NCBI RefSeq assembly: GCF_006538365.1
Contig: NZ_BJKN01000001.1
Span: 62,001-126,000, forward strand
Source: Moorella sp. E308F
GTDB lineage: Bacteria; Bacillota; DSM-521; Neomoorellales; Neomoorellaceae
Reading direction: 5' to 3'
DNA length: 64,000 nt
Positions within the stretch are counted from its first letter, which is position 1. The number at the start of each line of letters is the position of its first letter. Made by a program: the position numbers and the translations under genes. The notes under the pieces were generated by a model. That model was not told the origin of the DNA, ran no database searches, and worked only from the letters and a program-made list of their open reading frames with translations. Positions 52,235 to 60,711 of this stretch are shown piece after piece.

Positions 52235-54076
52235 ATGTGTGGAATCACCGGCTGGGTGGACTGGGAGGTGGATCTGACCCGGCAACAGTCTGTCCTGGAG
52301 GCCATGACGGCCACCCTGGCCTGCCGCGGGCCGGATGCCTCCGGGGTATGGCTTTCCTCCCGGGCGGCCCTGGGCCACCGCCGCCTGATTGTCGTTGATC
52401 CTGCCGGCGGCGGCCAGCCCATGGTACGCCGCCGCGGCAGCCAAACCTTTGTCATATCCTATAACGGTGAACTCTACAACACACCCGACCTGCACCGGGA
52501 GCTGGAAGCGCGGGGCTATACCTTCCAGGGGCACTCAGATACGGAAGCGCTGCTGACGGCCTATATGGAATGGGGGCCGGCCTGCGTCGAGCGTTTCAAT
52601 GGCATCTTTGCCTTTGCCATCTGGGATGATTCCAGGCAATGCCTGTTCCTGGCCCGGGACCGCCTGGGCGTCAAACCCCTCTTTTATACGCAAAGGGGCA
52701 GTGCCTTCCTCTTCGGTTCGGAATTGAAAGCCCTGCTGGCGCACCCGGCGGTGGAAGCGGAGGTGGACGCCGAAGGGCTGGCCGAAGTCTTTGTCCTGGG
52801 GCCGGCCCGGACGCCGGGACACGGAGTATTTCGCAACATAGCTGAATTGAAACCCGGCTGCTACCTGATATATGACCGCCAGGGCATCCACCAGCACCAG
52901 TACTGGCGCCTGGTAAGCCGTCCCCACCCGGATGACCTGGAGACAACTACTGCTAAGGTCCGCGAGCTTTTACAGGATACGGTGGAGCGGCAGCTGGTAG
53001 CCGACGTGCCCGTCTGCACCCTGCTCTCCGGGGGGCTGGATTCCAGCGCTGTTACCGCCTTTGCCGCCCGGGCCTTTCAGGAGCGGGGGCTGGGGCCCAT
53101 CCATACCTGGTCGGTAGACTACGTCGACAATGACCGTTATTTCCGGCCCAGCCATTTCCAGCCCCATAGCGACGCCCCTTGGGTGGATTTGGTTTCCCGC
53201 CACCTGGGTACCAGGCACCACTACGTCTTTATCGACACCCCCGAACTGGTAGCCTCCCTGACTGCGGCCATGCGCGCCCGGGACCTGCCGGGGATGGCTG
53301 ATGTGGATTCTTCCCTGTATCTCTTCAGCCGGGAAATTAAAAAAGAAGCCACTGTCGCCCTGTCCGGCGAGGCTGCCGACGAGGTCTTCGGCGGTTACCC
53401 CTGGTTCAGGAGCGAAAAGGCCATGGCCATGGCTACTTTCCCCTGGACGCGGGCCGGCCAGGAGAGGATACGCCTCCTTTCCTCCGAACTTAAAGCAATG
53501 GTCCGGCCGGAGGAATACGTGGCCAGGCGCTACCATGAGGCCCTGAAGGAAGTACCCCGCCTGCTGGGAGAGGACCCCCGGAGCGCCCGGTTGCGGGAAT
53601 TTTCTTACCTTACCCTGACCCGTTTTATGCCGGTACTCCTGGACCGCAAGGACCGCATGAGCATGGCCGCGGGCCTGGAAGTCCGGGTGCCCTACTGCGA
53701 CCACCGCCTGGTAGAGTATGTCTGGAACATCCCCTGGGAGATGAAATTCCAGGGCCAGATGGAAAAGGGAATCTTACGCCGGGCTTTACGCGGGATACTG
53801 CCGGAGGAGGTCCTGCAGCGGCGCAAGAGCCCCTACCCCAAGACCTACAACCCGGCTTACCTGGAGGCCGTCCGCACCTGGATGCTAAAGATTTTGAACG
53901 ACCCCGGTTCGCCCCTGCTGCCCTTTATCGACGTGCCGGCCGTCCGTGCCCTGGCGGAGAAGGAAGAGCCCTTCGACCTGCCCTGGTTCGGCCAGCTCAT
54001 GAGCGCCCCCCAGCTTTTCGCTTATCTTGCCCAGGTCGACACCTGGCTGCGGGAATACCGGGTGGCGGTGCGTTAG
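52235..54076 (+). CDS. asnB: Asparagine synthase (glutamine-hydrolysing)
   Basis: A 613-residue asparagine synthetase B. Residue 2 is the glutaminase Cys (MCGITGWV), so ATG 52235, which has GGGGAGGG upstream, is the correct start. The Ntn glutaminase domain ('SYNGELYNTPDLHRELEARGY') occupies 1-210. The synthetase domain has the PPi loop 'TLLSGGLDSSAVTAFAAR' and 'ALSGEAADEVFGGYPWF'. Converts aspartate + ATP + glutamine to asparagine. Its place between glgA and the trehalose operon has no obvious metabolic reason. Confidence 0.94.
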   Translation: MCGITGWVDWEVDLTRQQSVLEAMTATLACRGPDASGVWLSSRAALGHRRLIVVDPAGGGQPMVRRRGSQTFVISYNGELYNTPDLHRELEARGYTFQGHSDTEALLTAYMEWGPACVERFNGIFAFAIWDDSRQCLFLARDRLGVKPLFYTQRGSAFLFGSELKALLAHPAVEAEVDAEGLAEVFVLGPARTPGHGVFRNIAELKPGCYLIYDRQGIHQHQYWRLVSRPHPDDLETTTAKVRELLQDTVERQLVADVPVCTLLSGGLDSSAVTAFAARAFQERGLGPIHTWSVDYVDNDRYFRPSHFQPHSDAPWVDLVSRHLGTRHHYVFIDTPELVASLTAAMRARDLPGMADVDSSLYLFSREIKKEATVALSGEAADEVFGGYPWFRSEKAMAMATFPWTRAGQERIRLLSSELKAMVRPEEYVARRYHEALKEVPRLLGEDPRSARLREFSYLTLTRFMPVLLDRKDRMSMAAGLEVRVPYCDHRLVEYVWNIPWEMKFQGQMEKGILRRALRGILPEEVLQRRKSPYPKTYNPAYLEAVRTWMLKILNDPGSPLLPFIDVPAVRALAEKEEPFDLPWFGQLMSAPQLFAYLAQVDTWLREYRVAVR

Positions 54077-54079
54077 CGG

Positions 54080-54126
54080 AAAAAATAAAGCCAGAGGCCC
54101 AGGAGCAATCTCCGGGGTCTCTGGCT
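54080..54126 (-). terminator. Terminator of the treT operon
   Basis: AGCCAGAGGCCC and GGGGTCTCTGGCT form the stem; the minus-strand tail is TTTATTTTTT. It ends the malQ-treZ-GH57-treY-treT transcript and also lies just past asnB. Confidence 0.8.
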
Positions 54127-54146
54127 GCTGTGGGATGATAAAATAG

Positions 54147-55370
54147 CTAGCTATTGCGCCGCCCGTCAAGCAAGTTTATCAGTCTTAGCCAATTGTATAG
54201 ATACACCGGCAGGATAAAGCGCTGGCGCACGTGCTCCCGTCCGGCCGCGCCCAAACGCCTTCCAAGGGCGGGGTTGAGCAGCAGGCGTTCGACCTGTTTG
54301 GCCATTTCTTCCGCCGTCCGGGCAGTCAGTCCTGTTTCGCCGTCCAGTACTTGGTGGGCCAGGCCGCCGGTAGGGGTGGCTACCAGGGGTTTGCCTTTCC
54401 AGAGGGCCTCGGTGGCAGTTAAACCAAAACCCTCACGCAGCGACTTTTGCACTATCACATCGGCGCGCCGCTGTAAGACGTTTATTTCCAGGTTAGCGTC
54501 GGGGTCCAAGGAAAGTACGGTAATGTCCGGGTCGCCCTTAACCGATGCCCGCACCTCGTCCAGGACTGCAGCACCCTCCGGGTCGTCATCGGCGCTACCT
54601 CCGGCCAGGATCAGGCGGCAGGCCATATTTTCCCTTACCAGTTTAAAAGCCTCGATTACACCGGTAGGATCCTTGAGCCGGTCGAAACGGGATACCTGGA
54701 GGATTATTGGCGGGCCTGCCGGGTCTATGCCCAGCTTCTCGAGCACCGCCCCGTATTCAGCGGGAGATACATCCCTGTTTTTGTCAGATAGAGGGTCGAT
54801 AGCCGGGGGCATGAAGTACTGGAGTACCGGCAGGTCGCGGGCGTATTCCGGCAGGTGAAATACGGCTGCATCGCAGGTGGCAATCATGGGCGCCAGAAAA
54901 TACCAGACCGGTGGTACGGCATAACGCGGGTCAACGTGACAGTACCAGAGCCACCGGCCGCTGTTCTCAGCGCGGAAGGTAGTCAGTCCCAGGGGCTGCT
55001 GGTCATGGATTACCACCAGGTCGGCCTCTCCCGTCACAAGGTCTTTGTTTTTTTGTGCTGTGGCGAGATAACTCTCCAGCATCTCACCGGTGACATTCAC
55101 CTGCTGGCCATGCATGCCATTATGAAATTGCTTGGTAGTATTGAAAAATTCCGGGCTACCGCTAAGCACCTTCCAACTGACGGTCAGCCCTGCCTCCTCC
55201 ATCAGAGGCACCAGTGAGCTTAAAATTTCTGCCACCCCACCACCGATGGTGGTAGAGTTGATATGCCAGACACTGTAGCCCTGTAAATTTTCTCCCAGGG
55301 ACCGGATTTCGTCAATAAGGGCGCTTCCGGTTACGCTTTCATAATCTTTAAGGCTCACACGGCGAAGCAT
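54147..55370 (-). CDS. treT: Trehalose glycosyltransferring synthase-like GT4 (TreT type)
   Basis: A 407-residue GT4 enzyme resembling archaeal/thermophile TreT, which makes trehalose from NDP-glucose and glucose. Typical segments: 'VWHINSTTIGGGVAEILSSLVPLMEEAGL', 'VIHDQQPLGL', 'WLWYCHVDPR', 'QVSRFDRLKDPTGVIEAF' and 'SLREGFGLTATEALWKGKPLVATPTGG' (E-x7-E). AGGAAGGAAG precedes ATG. Last gene of the trehalose operon, 47 bases behind treY. Having TreT next to TreYZ gives two independent trehalose routes. Confidence 0.88.
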   Translation of the reverse strand: MLRRVSLKDYESVTGSALIDEIRSLGENLQGYSVWHINSTTIGGGVAEILSSLVPLMEEAGLTVSWKVLSGSPEFFNTTKQFHNGMHGQQVNVTGEMLESYLATAQKNKDLVTGEADLVVIHDQQPLGLTTFRAENSGRWLWYCHVDPRYAVPPVWYFLAPMIATCDAAVFHLPEYARDLPVLQYFMPPAIDPLSDKNRDVSPAEYGAVLEKLGIDPAGPPIILQVSRFDRLKDPTGVIEAFKLVRENMACRLILAGGSADDDPEGAAVLDEVRASVKGDPDITVLSLDPDANLEINVLQRRADVIVQKSLREGFGLTATEALWKGKPLVATPTGGLAHQVLDGETGLTARTAEEMAKQVERLLLNPALGRRLGAAGREHVRQRFILPVYLYNWLRLINLLDGRRNS

Positions 55371-55417
55371 TTGGGACTTCCTTCCTTTATCTGTATTAAA
55401 ACGATAAAAAGAGCGGT

Positions 55418-58285
55418 TTATTCGTCACCGGCTAGTAAAGCAACTGGAAAACTACGTAACGTGTCGGCAAGGGTAAGAACTCTTCCTTTAGTCGAAGAGG
55501 TGGCTAACATAACCTCTCCTGTCAAAATATTATGCCAGTTGCTTGGAGCTGGTTCAGGTAAAACAATGGCTGTTTCTTGCCATACGGTTTCCCCAGGGAG
55601 GAAGCCAACGGCTGGCGGCATACCATCTGTTGGTATTACCTGGCCCGCCAGCAGCCGCGCCAGCAGGCGAGGTACAATCACCAGAGCCCACTTCCCGCCG
55701 AAATGACGGGCGAAGGCGCAGACGTGTCTCGACCTGGACCCGGTGACTGCCACGGGGATATACTCACCGGTGACAAACATTTCCCGGTGATCGCGACGGA
55801 AGTGGAGGGATTTATAAGTCAGGTAGAGCTTTACCCGGCCATCCTGCCAGTGGGTAAGGAGGTTTGTTACTAAAGCCTGTTGACCTTTTGTCTCTTCTTC
55901 TTTGAGCCTTTTTAAAAGCCTGGCCCGGGTTTTAAAGTCAACCGGACGCCGGTTGTCAGGATCAACAAGGCTGAAATTCCATAGCTCTGTTCCCTGATAA
56001 AAATCAGGCACCCCCGGGCTGGTTATTTTGAGCAGTACCTGGGCTAACGAGTTCCAGGCACCATAAAAAGCAACGACTTTTTGGAAGCGAAGGAAGTCCG
56101 GCAGAAACCGGTTCTCCGGCTCCGGCGTTAAAATAGAGAGGGCAAACTCTACCAGGGCTTTCTCGTAAGCGTTATCAGGATCAAGCCAGCTGGTCCGGGT
56201 TTTGGCCTCCCGGGCCGCTTTGACCAGATAAGCCCGGAGCCGTTCCTTAAAAGCGGGTATTTCTTCTTCTAGAAGCGGCCAGGCGCCGATTAGCGTCTGG
56301 TAGATAAATAGCTCCATATTGCCATCGGGTACAGGCTCACCTTTTATATTTAACTTTTTGGTCCCGTTCCAGCGATGCCAGCGCTCGACCCTCTCTCCCC
56401 AGGCGTCAGGGATTTCCGTTAGAACATTGATCCGCGCCCGGACATCCTCACTGCGCTTGGTATCATGGGTGGACGTGGCGTTAAGGGTATGGGGCCAGCG
56501 CTCCTGCCGGGTTTTATTGCGGCGGTGGAACTCAGCCACCGATATGCACCTGGTCCGGGGACTGCTACCTACCTCATTGAGGGAAACCAAAGGGTTGTAG
56601 ATGTAGAGGGAGGTATCCTCGTAACCCTTGGCCATAACCGGTCCCGTAAACTGTTGCCAGCGCATTACGAAACGCAGCCAGGCCTGCCGTTGTTCGGGGG
56701 GCAGGGAGACGGGAAAATCCAGCAACAGCACCTGGCGCAGGAAACGGCAGGCCGGGCCGGCGGCCGGGCACCTCCGGACGGCCGCGGCTATGGCAGTTTC
56801 GATGTAATGCCGGTCCTGCGGCGCTACCGTGAAGTCGCGGATATAGGTCCGGTAGATACCCAGGCTGGCAGTGACTGCGACCAGGGCCTCTTCCAGTTCT
56901 GCCAGGGTGAGGTCGTGGCCCAGGCGATCCCCTTCAGCCAGGCGTCCCAGCTCCCCTACCAGGCTGCGCACCTCGCTGGCGAACAACCTGGTCATTACCA
57001 GCTTCTTCTGGTTATAGACCACCCTGGTAAAGTCGGTTTCGGCGCCGCTGTACCTGGCATATAACTCTTCCAGGACGGCGAGCCCTTCTTCGTCAACGAA
57101 GAGTCCGTTCAACGAATTTAAAAAGTCGTAGCCCGTTGTTCCATAAGTAGGCCAGGCCGCCGGCAGTTCCTCCCCGTTGCTTAGTATTTTCTCTACGACC
57201 ACGTAAAAACCGGAGGAACTTCCTGCTGCAGAAAGGTGTTCCTGCAGCCGTTCGAGGTACTCCTGGGGGTCATACAGGCCATCAATATGGTCGATTCTGA
57301 GGCCGGTAACTTGCCCAGCCCCGACCAGTTGAAAAATCAGGGCGTGCACCGCCTCAAAAACTTTTTTTTCTTCCATGCGGATTGTTACCAGGTCGCTAAC
57401 GTCAAAGAAGCGCCGGTAATTGATTTCCTCATTGGCCACCCGCCAGTAGGCGAGCCGGTAGGCCTGTTCCGCCAGGATATGCTCCAGTTGATTGAAACTT
57501 TGCGGCTCACCTTTATTACCATTTAATTTGCACAGGTTCCTGTCAATAAATGCTTTTACCGCGGGGTTAGTATTGTATAGATACCAGAGGCTTTTCCAAG
57601 CCTGTTGCCAGGCAGTCGACGGCTCGCCTGCCCCGGTAAGAGGGGATGCTGTGAGGGAGGCAAGCAGATCCAGCAATTGTGATAGCGCCTGTTCGGCAGC
57701 GCCACCATCCCCGGCCAGTATTTGCGCCCAGCCGTCGAGAATCCGGCGGGAGGAAGGGGGGCTAAGGGGGAATTGCTTTTCATAGTAGCAGACCCGGAAA
57801 CCATCTTCCGCCAGCTGCAGGGCCAGTTGCTGGTTTTCCAGCACCTTACCAAAGGGTTCACCCAGGACTGGCAGCAGTACTTTGTTTGCCAGCCCCGGCC
57901 TGGCGGGTTGCCAGTCAATATCGAAGTAAGTTGCGTAAGTAGAAGCGCGCCCGTGGCTGAGGACGTCCTGCCACCACGGATTTTCAACGCTGGCTGCCAT
58001 ATGGTTGGGCACGACGTCCAGTAACAGCCCCATCCCCTGCTGCTTCAGGGTATCAGTCAGGGCGGTAAAATCCTCCCTGCTTCCCAGTTCCGGGTTTAAC
58101 TGCCCCGGATCAGTCACGTCGTACCCGTGGGGGCTATCTTTCCTCGCTTTCAGCAGGGGGGAGGCATAAATATCGGTAACCCCCAGCGCCTGCAGGTACG
58201 GTACCACTTCGCGCGCTTCGATAAAGCTAAACTGCCGGTTAAACTGCAACCTGTAAGTAGCGGTGGGGATGCGCGACCTGACCAT
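55418..58285 (-). CDS. treY: Malto-oligosyltrehalose synthase
   Basis: A 955-residue GH13 enzyme that converts the reducing-end alpha-1,4 link of maltodextrin to the alpha-1,1 link of trehalose. Standard features: 'PTATYRLQFNRQFSFIEAREVVPYLQALGVTDIYASPLL', 'GLLLDVVPNHMAAS', 'VTGLRIDHIDGLYDP' (nucleophile Asp) and 'NATSTHDTKRSEDVRARINVL'. Longer than the usual 700-850. Its start is 2 bases after the GH57 gene stop. Works with TreZ to release trehalose from glycogen. Confidence 0.95.
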   Translation of the reverse strand: MVRSRIPTATYRLQFNRQFSFIEAREVVPYLQALGVTDIYASPLLKARKDSPHGYDVTDPGQLNPELGSREDFTALTDTLKQQGMGLLLDVVPNHMAASVENPWWQDVLSHGRASTYATYFDIDWQPARPGLANKVLLPVLGEPFGKVLENQQLALQLAEDGFRVCYYEKQFPLSPPSSRRILDGWAQILAGDGGAAEQALSQLLDLLASLTASPLTGAGEPSTAWQQAWKSLWYLYNTNPAVKAFIDRNLCKLNGNKGEPQSFNQLEHILAEQAYRLAYWRVANEEINYRRFFDVSDLVTIRMEEKKVFEAVHALIFQLVGAGQVTGLRIDHIDGLYDPQEYLERLQEHLSAAGSSSGFYVVVEKILSNGEELPAAWPTYGTTGYDFLNSLNGLFVDEEGLAVLEELYARYSGAETDFTRVVYNQKKLVMTRLFASEVRSLVGELGRLAEGDRLGHDLTLAELEEALVAVTASLGIYRTYIRDFTVAPQDRHYIETAIAAAVRRCPAAGPACRFLRQVLLLDFPVSLPPEQRQAWLRFVMRWQQFTGPVMAKGYEDTSLYIYNPLVSLNEVGSSPRTRCISVAEFHRRNKTRQERWPHTLNATSTHDTKRSEDVRARINVLTEIPDAWGERVERWHRWNGTKKLNIKGEPVPDGNMELFIYQTLIGAWPLLEEEIPAFKERLRAYLVKAAREAKTRTSWLDPDNAYEKALVEFALSILTPEPENRFLPDFLRFQKVVAFYGAWNSLAQVLLKITSPGVPDFYQGTELWNFSLVDPDNRRPVDFKTRARLLKRLKEEETKGQQALVTNLLTHWQDGRVKLYLTYKSLHFRRDHREMFVTGEYIPVAVTGSRSRHVCAFARHFGGKWALVIVPRLLARLLAGQVIPTDGMPPAVGFLPGETVWQETAIVLPEPAPSNWHNILTGEVMLATSSTKGRVLTLADTLRSFPVALLAGDE

Positions 58286-58287
58286 TT

Positions 58288-60711
58288 TTACCTCCGCACC
58301 TGTAGTTTGTCCCCCAGGGAGTTAAACAGGTCAAGCCACGCCTTGGCTTTCCCATCCCCCTGGCGGGCCTTCTCCCGGTATCCAGGGTAAACTGTCTGCA
58401 ATAAGCGGTAATAAACGTTTTGTACTTTCCAGAGGTTTACTTCAAAGGGCAACGAGCGCACCAGGCTGATTACCGCGTCCAGATGCCCGATGAAGGCCTG
58501 GTCGTCAGGTTGGCCCAGTAGTTTCTCAGCCATTTGTTTCAGGGTCTGTTCCAGAACATACCCCAGAACTTCGCCGTCGAGGGGAACACCGGCCATCTCG
58601 GCTTCACTTAGGAGCGCTTTGATGCGTTCCAGGTCCAGATTGTCACCTGCGAAAGCCTGGCGGAGGCTGGTGTTCAAGACGAACTCGGCAGCGGCCTGCA
58701 GTGCCCGGGGCTGGGGGATATTTAAATCCTTTAAGAAACGCATTAAGGGGGCATGACGATCGTAAATGCGCCGGTAATCTTCCGCCGCTTCCGCCAGGGT
58801 GGACTCCAGGATGATATCCAGCACCATCCGCTGTTTGTCCCGGAAAAGCTGCCTTAAAGAATAGGTGGCCCCTTCAAAGTGCTGATCCAGGAGCCTGATG
58901 ACCTCACTGAAATCGGCCCGGTCGAAGGCACCGGTTAATTCCTGTACCATTCGCTGGTAGGACTCGTCATTCTCGTAAACCCGGACACCGCCACTAACAT
59001 TATGGTTACCTAAAGTAACGGCGCCATAACTAATCTTCATCGACTCCTGGGTAATCTGGGAGGTGACCTGCGCCCGGCCTACAGCTAACCTGGCTGTACC
59101 TGCTAAACGATTCTGACTGTCTTCCCGGTAGACATCGTAGCAAAAGATGCGGGAATGCTGGTCATAGGTTTCGTATAAAGAACACAGGGCATAATGGCCT
59201 CCAACCTTGAGCAAATCGACCGTTGCCGGCTTGACAAATTTTTCATAGATATGGGCTCCGTCACGGTGTTCAGGGATGTTGCTCTTGGCCTGGGCCAGCA
59301 TCTCCATAAAACGGGGCTCTGGCGACTCGTTAAATAATTCCTGGGCTAATTGAATCACACGGCCGGCGTATTTAATAACCTGCACTGTCTCAATGCCTGA
59401 GATTTCGTCAAAGAACCAGCCGCAGCTGGTGAACATTAACATGGCGTGTCGCTGGAGCTCCAACAGCTTCAACACCGTGATTTTTTCTTCCTGGTTTAGT
59501 ATACGGGTGGCATGTTGTCCGAGGAAGCGGTCGAAGTTTTCCGGTGAACGGTCGAGGATGACCGCGATGTAGTCATTACGCGCGGCCCAGGGATCTTTTA
59601 GAAACTGGCGCGCCCTTCCCTCAAACTTGGGTGCCAGGGTGTTCCGCAGCCAGTTGAGGCTATCGCGCAGGGGTGCCCGCCAGGCCTGGCTCCACCCTGG
59701 ATGCATACCCGTGTTACAGCCACAATTAGTCCGCCACCTTTCCACTCCATGGGCACAGCTCCAGGAGCTATTATTATTTATCTCCACCTCATGGGTGGGT
59801 GGGTGTTTTTCCAGGTATTCGCCGTAGTTGGTTAGACGTGCCAGTTTATTGGCTTCAATATAATCCAGGGCGTAGGCCAGGGCCATATCCCCGTGGCGGT
59901 GGTGGTGGCCGTAGGTCTCGCCGTCGGTAGCAATATTGACAAGCTGGGGCGCGTTGCGTCCCTCGTTAAAGACACTCAGTAGACGTTTGGCAAAGCGTTC
60001 ACCGTTATCGAGCAGTTTCTCGAAGGCTACGGCGCGGGCGACTTCGCCATTATAAAAGAAGACATTGATCGTCCGGTCCGTATTGGGCAGGCGAACCTGA
60101 TAAGGCATGGTGGTATCGAGGCCACCGTGGACCTCCTGCCAGTTATCGCTACCCAGGGGTCGGATGCGACGCGCCTGCCAGTGGGCCAGGATGGTGAAAC
60201 GGATGCCCTGTTGTGCCATCATGGCAAGAGTTTCCAGATCAACGGCGGTCTCCGGTAACCACATTCCTTCCGGCCGCCGGCCAAAGCGGTGCTCAAAATC
60301 TTTAATCCCCCAGATTATCTGGGTGTATTTATCACGCGTGTTGGCCAGGGGCATGATCATGTGGTTATAGGCCTGGGCCAGGGCTGAACCGTGCCCCGAA
60401 AAGCGCCGCTGGCTTTCCCGATCAGCTTCAATTATCGCCCGGTAAACCTCCGGGGCATTGGTTTCCATCCAGGAAAGGAGGGTGGGACCAAAGTTGAAAC
60501 TGATTTTGCTATAGTTGTTGACGATTTTCCTGATCCACCCGTCACCATCAAGAATGCGCGAGGCGGTGTTAGGTTCGTAGCATTCAGCGGTAATCCGTTC
60601 ATCCCAGTCGTGGTAGGGGTAAGCCGAGTCCTGGAGCTCGATGTCCTCCAGCCAGGGGTTTTCCCGTGGTGGCTGGTAAAAATGGCCGTGGATGCAAATG
60701 TACCGTTCCAT
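58288..60711 (-). CDS. GH57-family protein with DUF3536 domain
   Basis: An 807-residue protein with an N-terminal GH57 catalytic fold (residues about 1-330: 'YICIHGHFYQPPRENPW', 'GMWLPETAVDLETLAMMAQQGI', 'NIATDGETYGHHHRHGDMALAYALDYIE') and a C-terminal DUF3536-type helical region. The Glu of 'WLPET' and the Asp of 'TDGETYGHHH' are the probable catalytic pair. Specificity unknown. It lies inside the treZ-treY operon (TAATG overlap with treZ, 2 bases from treY), so it should act on malto-oligosaccharide or branched glucan feeding trehalose synthesis. Confidence 0.88.
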   Translation of the reverse strand: MERYICIHGHFYQPPRENPWLEDIELQDSAYPYHDWDERITAECYEPNTASRILDGDGWIRKIVNNYSKISFNFGPTLLSWMETNAPEVYRAIIEADRESQRRFSGHGSALAQAYNHMIMPLANTRDKYTQIIWGIKDFEHRFGRRPEGMWLPETAVDLETLAMMAQQGIRFTILAHWQARRIRPLGSDNWQEVHGGLDTTMPYQVRLPNTDRTINVFFYNGEVARAVAFEKLLDNGERFAKRLLSVFNEGRNAPQLVNIATDGETYGHHHRHGDMALAYALDYIEANKLARLTNYGEYLEKHPPTHEVEINNNSSWSCAHGVERWRTNCGCNTGMHPGWSQAWRAPLRDSLNWLRNTLAPKFEGRARQFLKDPWAARNDYIAVILDRSPENFDRFLGQHATRILNQEEKITVLKLLELQRHAMLMFTSCGWFFDEISGIETVQVIKYAGRVIQLAQELFNESPEPRFMEMLAQAKSNIPEHRDGAHIYEKFVKPATVDLLKVGGHYALCSLYETYDQHSRIFCYDVYREDSQNRLAGTARLAVGRAQVTSQITQESMKISYGAVTLGNHNVSGGVRVYENDESYQRMVQELTGAFDRADFSEVIRLLDQHFEGATYSLRQLFRDKQRMVLDIILESTLAEAAEDYRRIYDRHAPLMRFLKDLNIPQPRALQAAAEFVLNTSLRQAFAGDNLDLERIKALLSEAEMAGVPLDGEVLGYVLEQTLKQMAEKLLGQPDDQAFIGHLDAVISLVRSLPFEVNLWKVQNVYYRLLQTVYPGYREKARQGDGKAKAWLDLFNSLGDKLQVRR

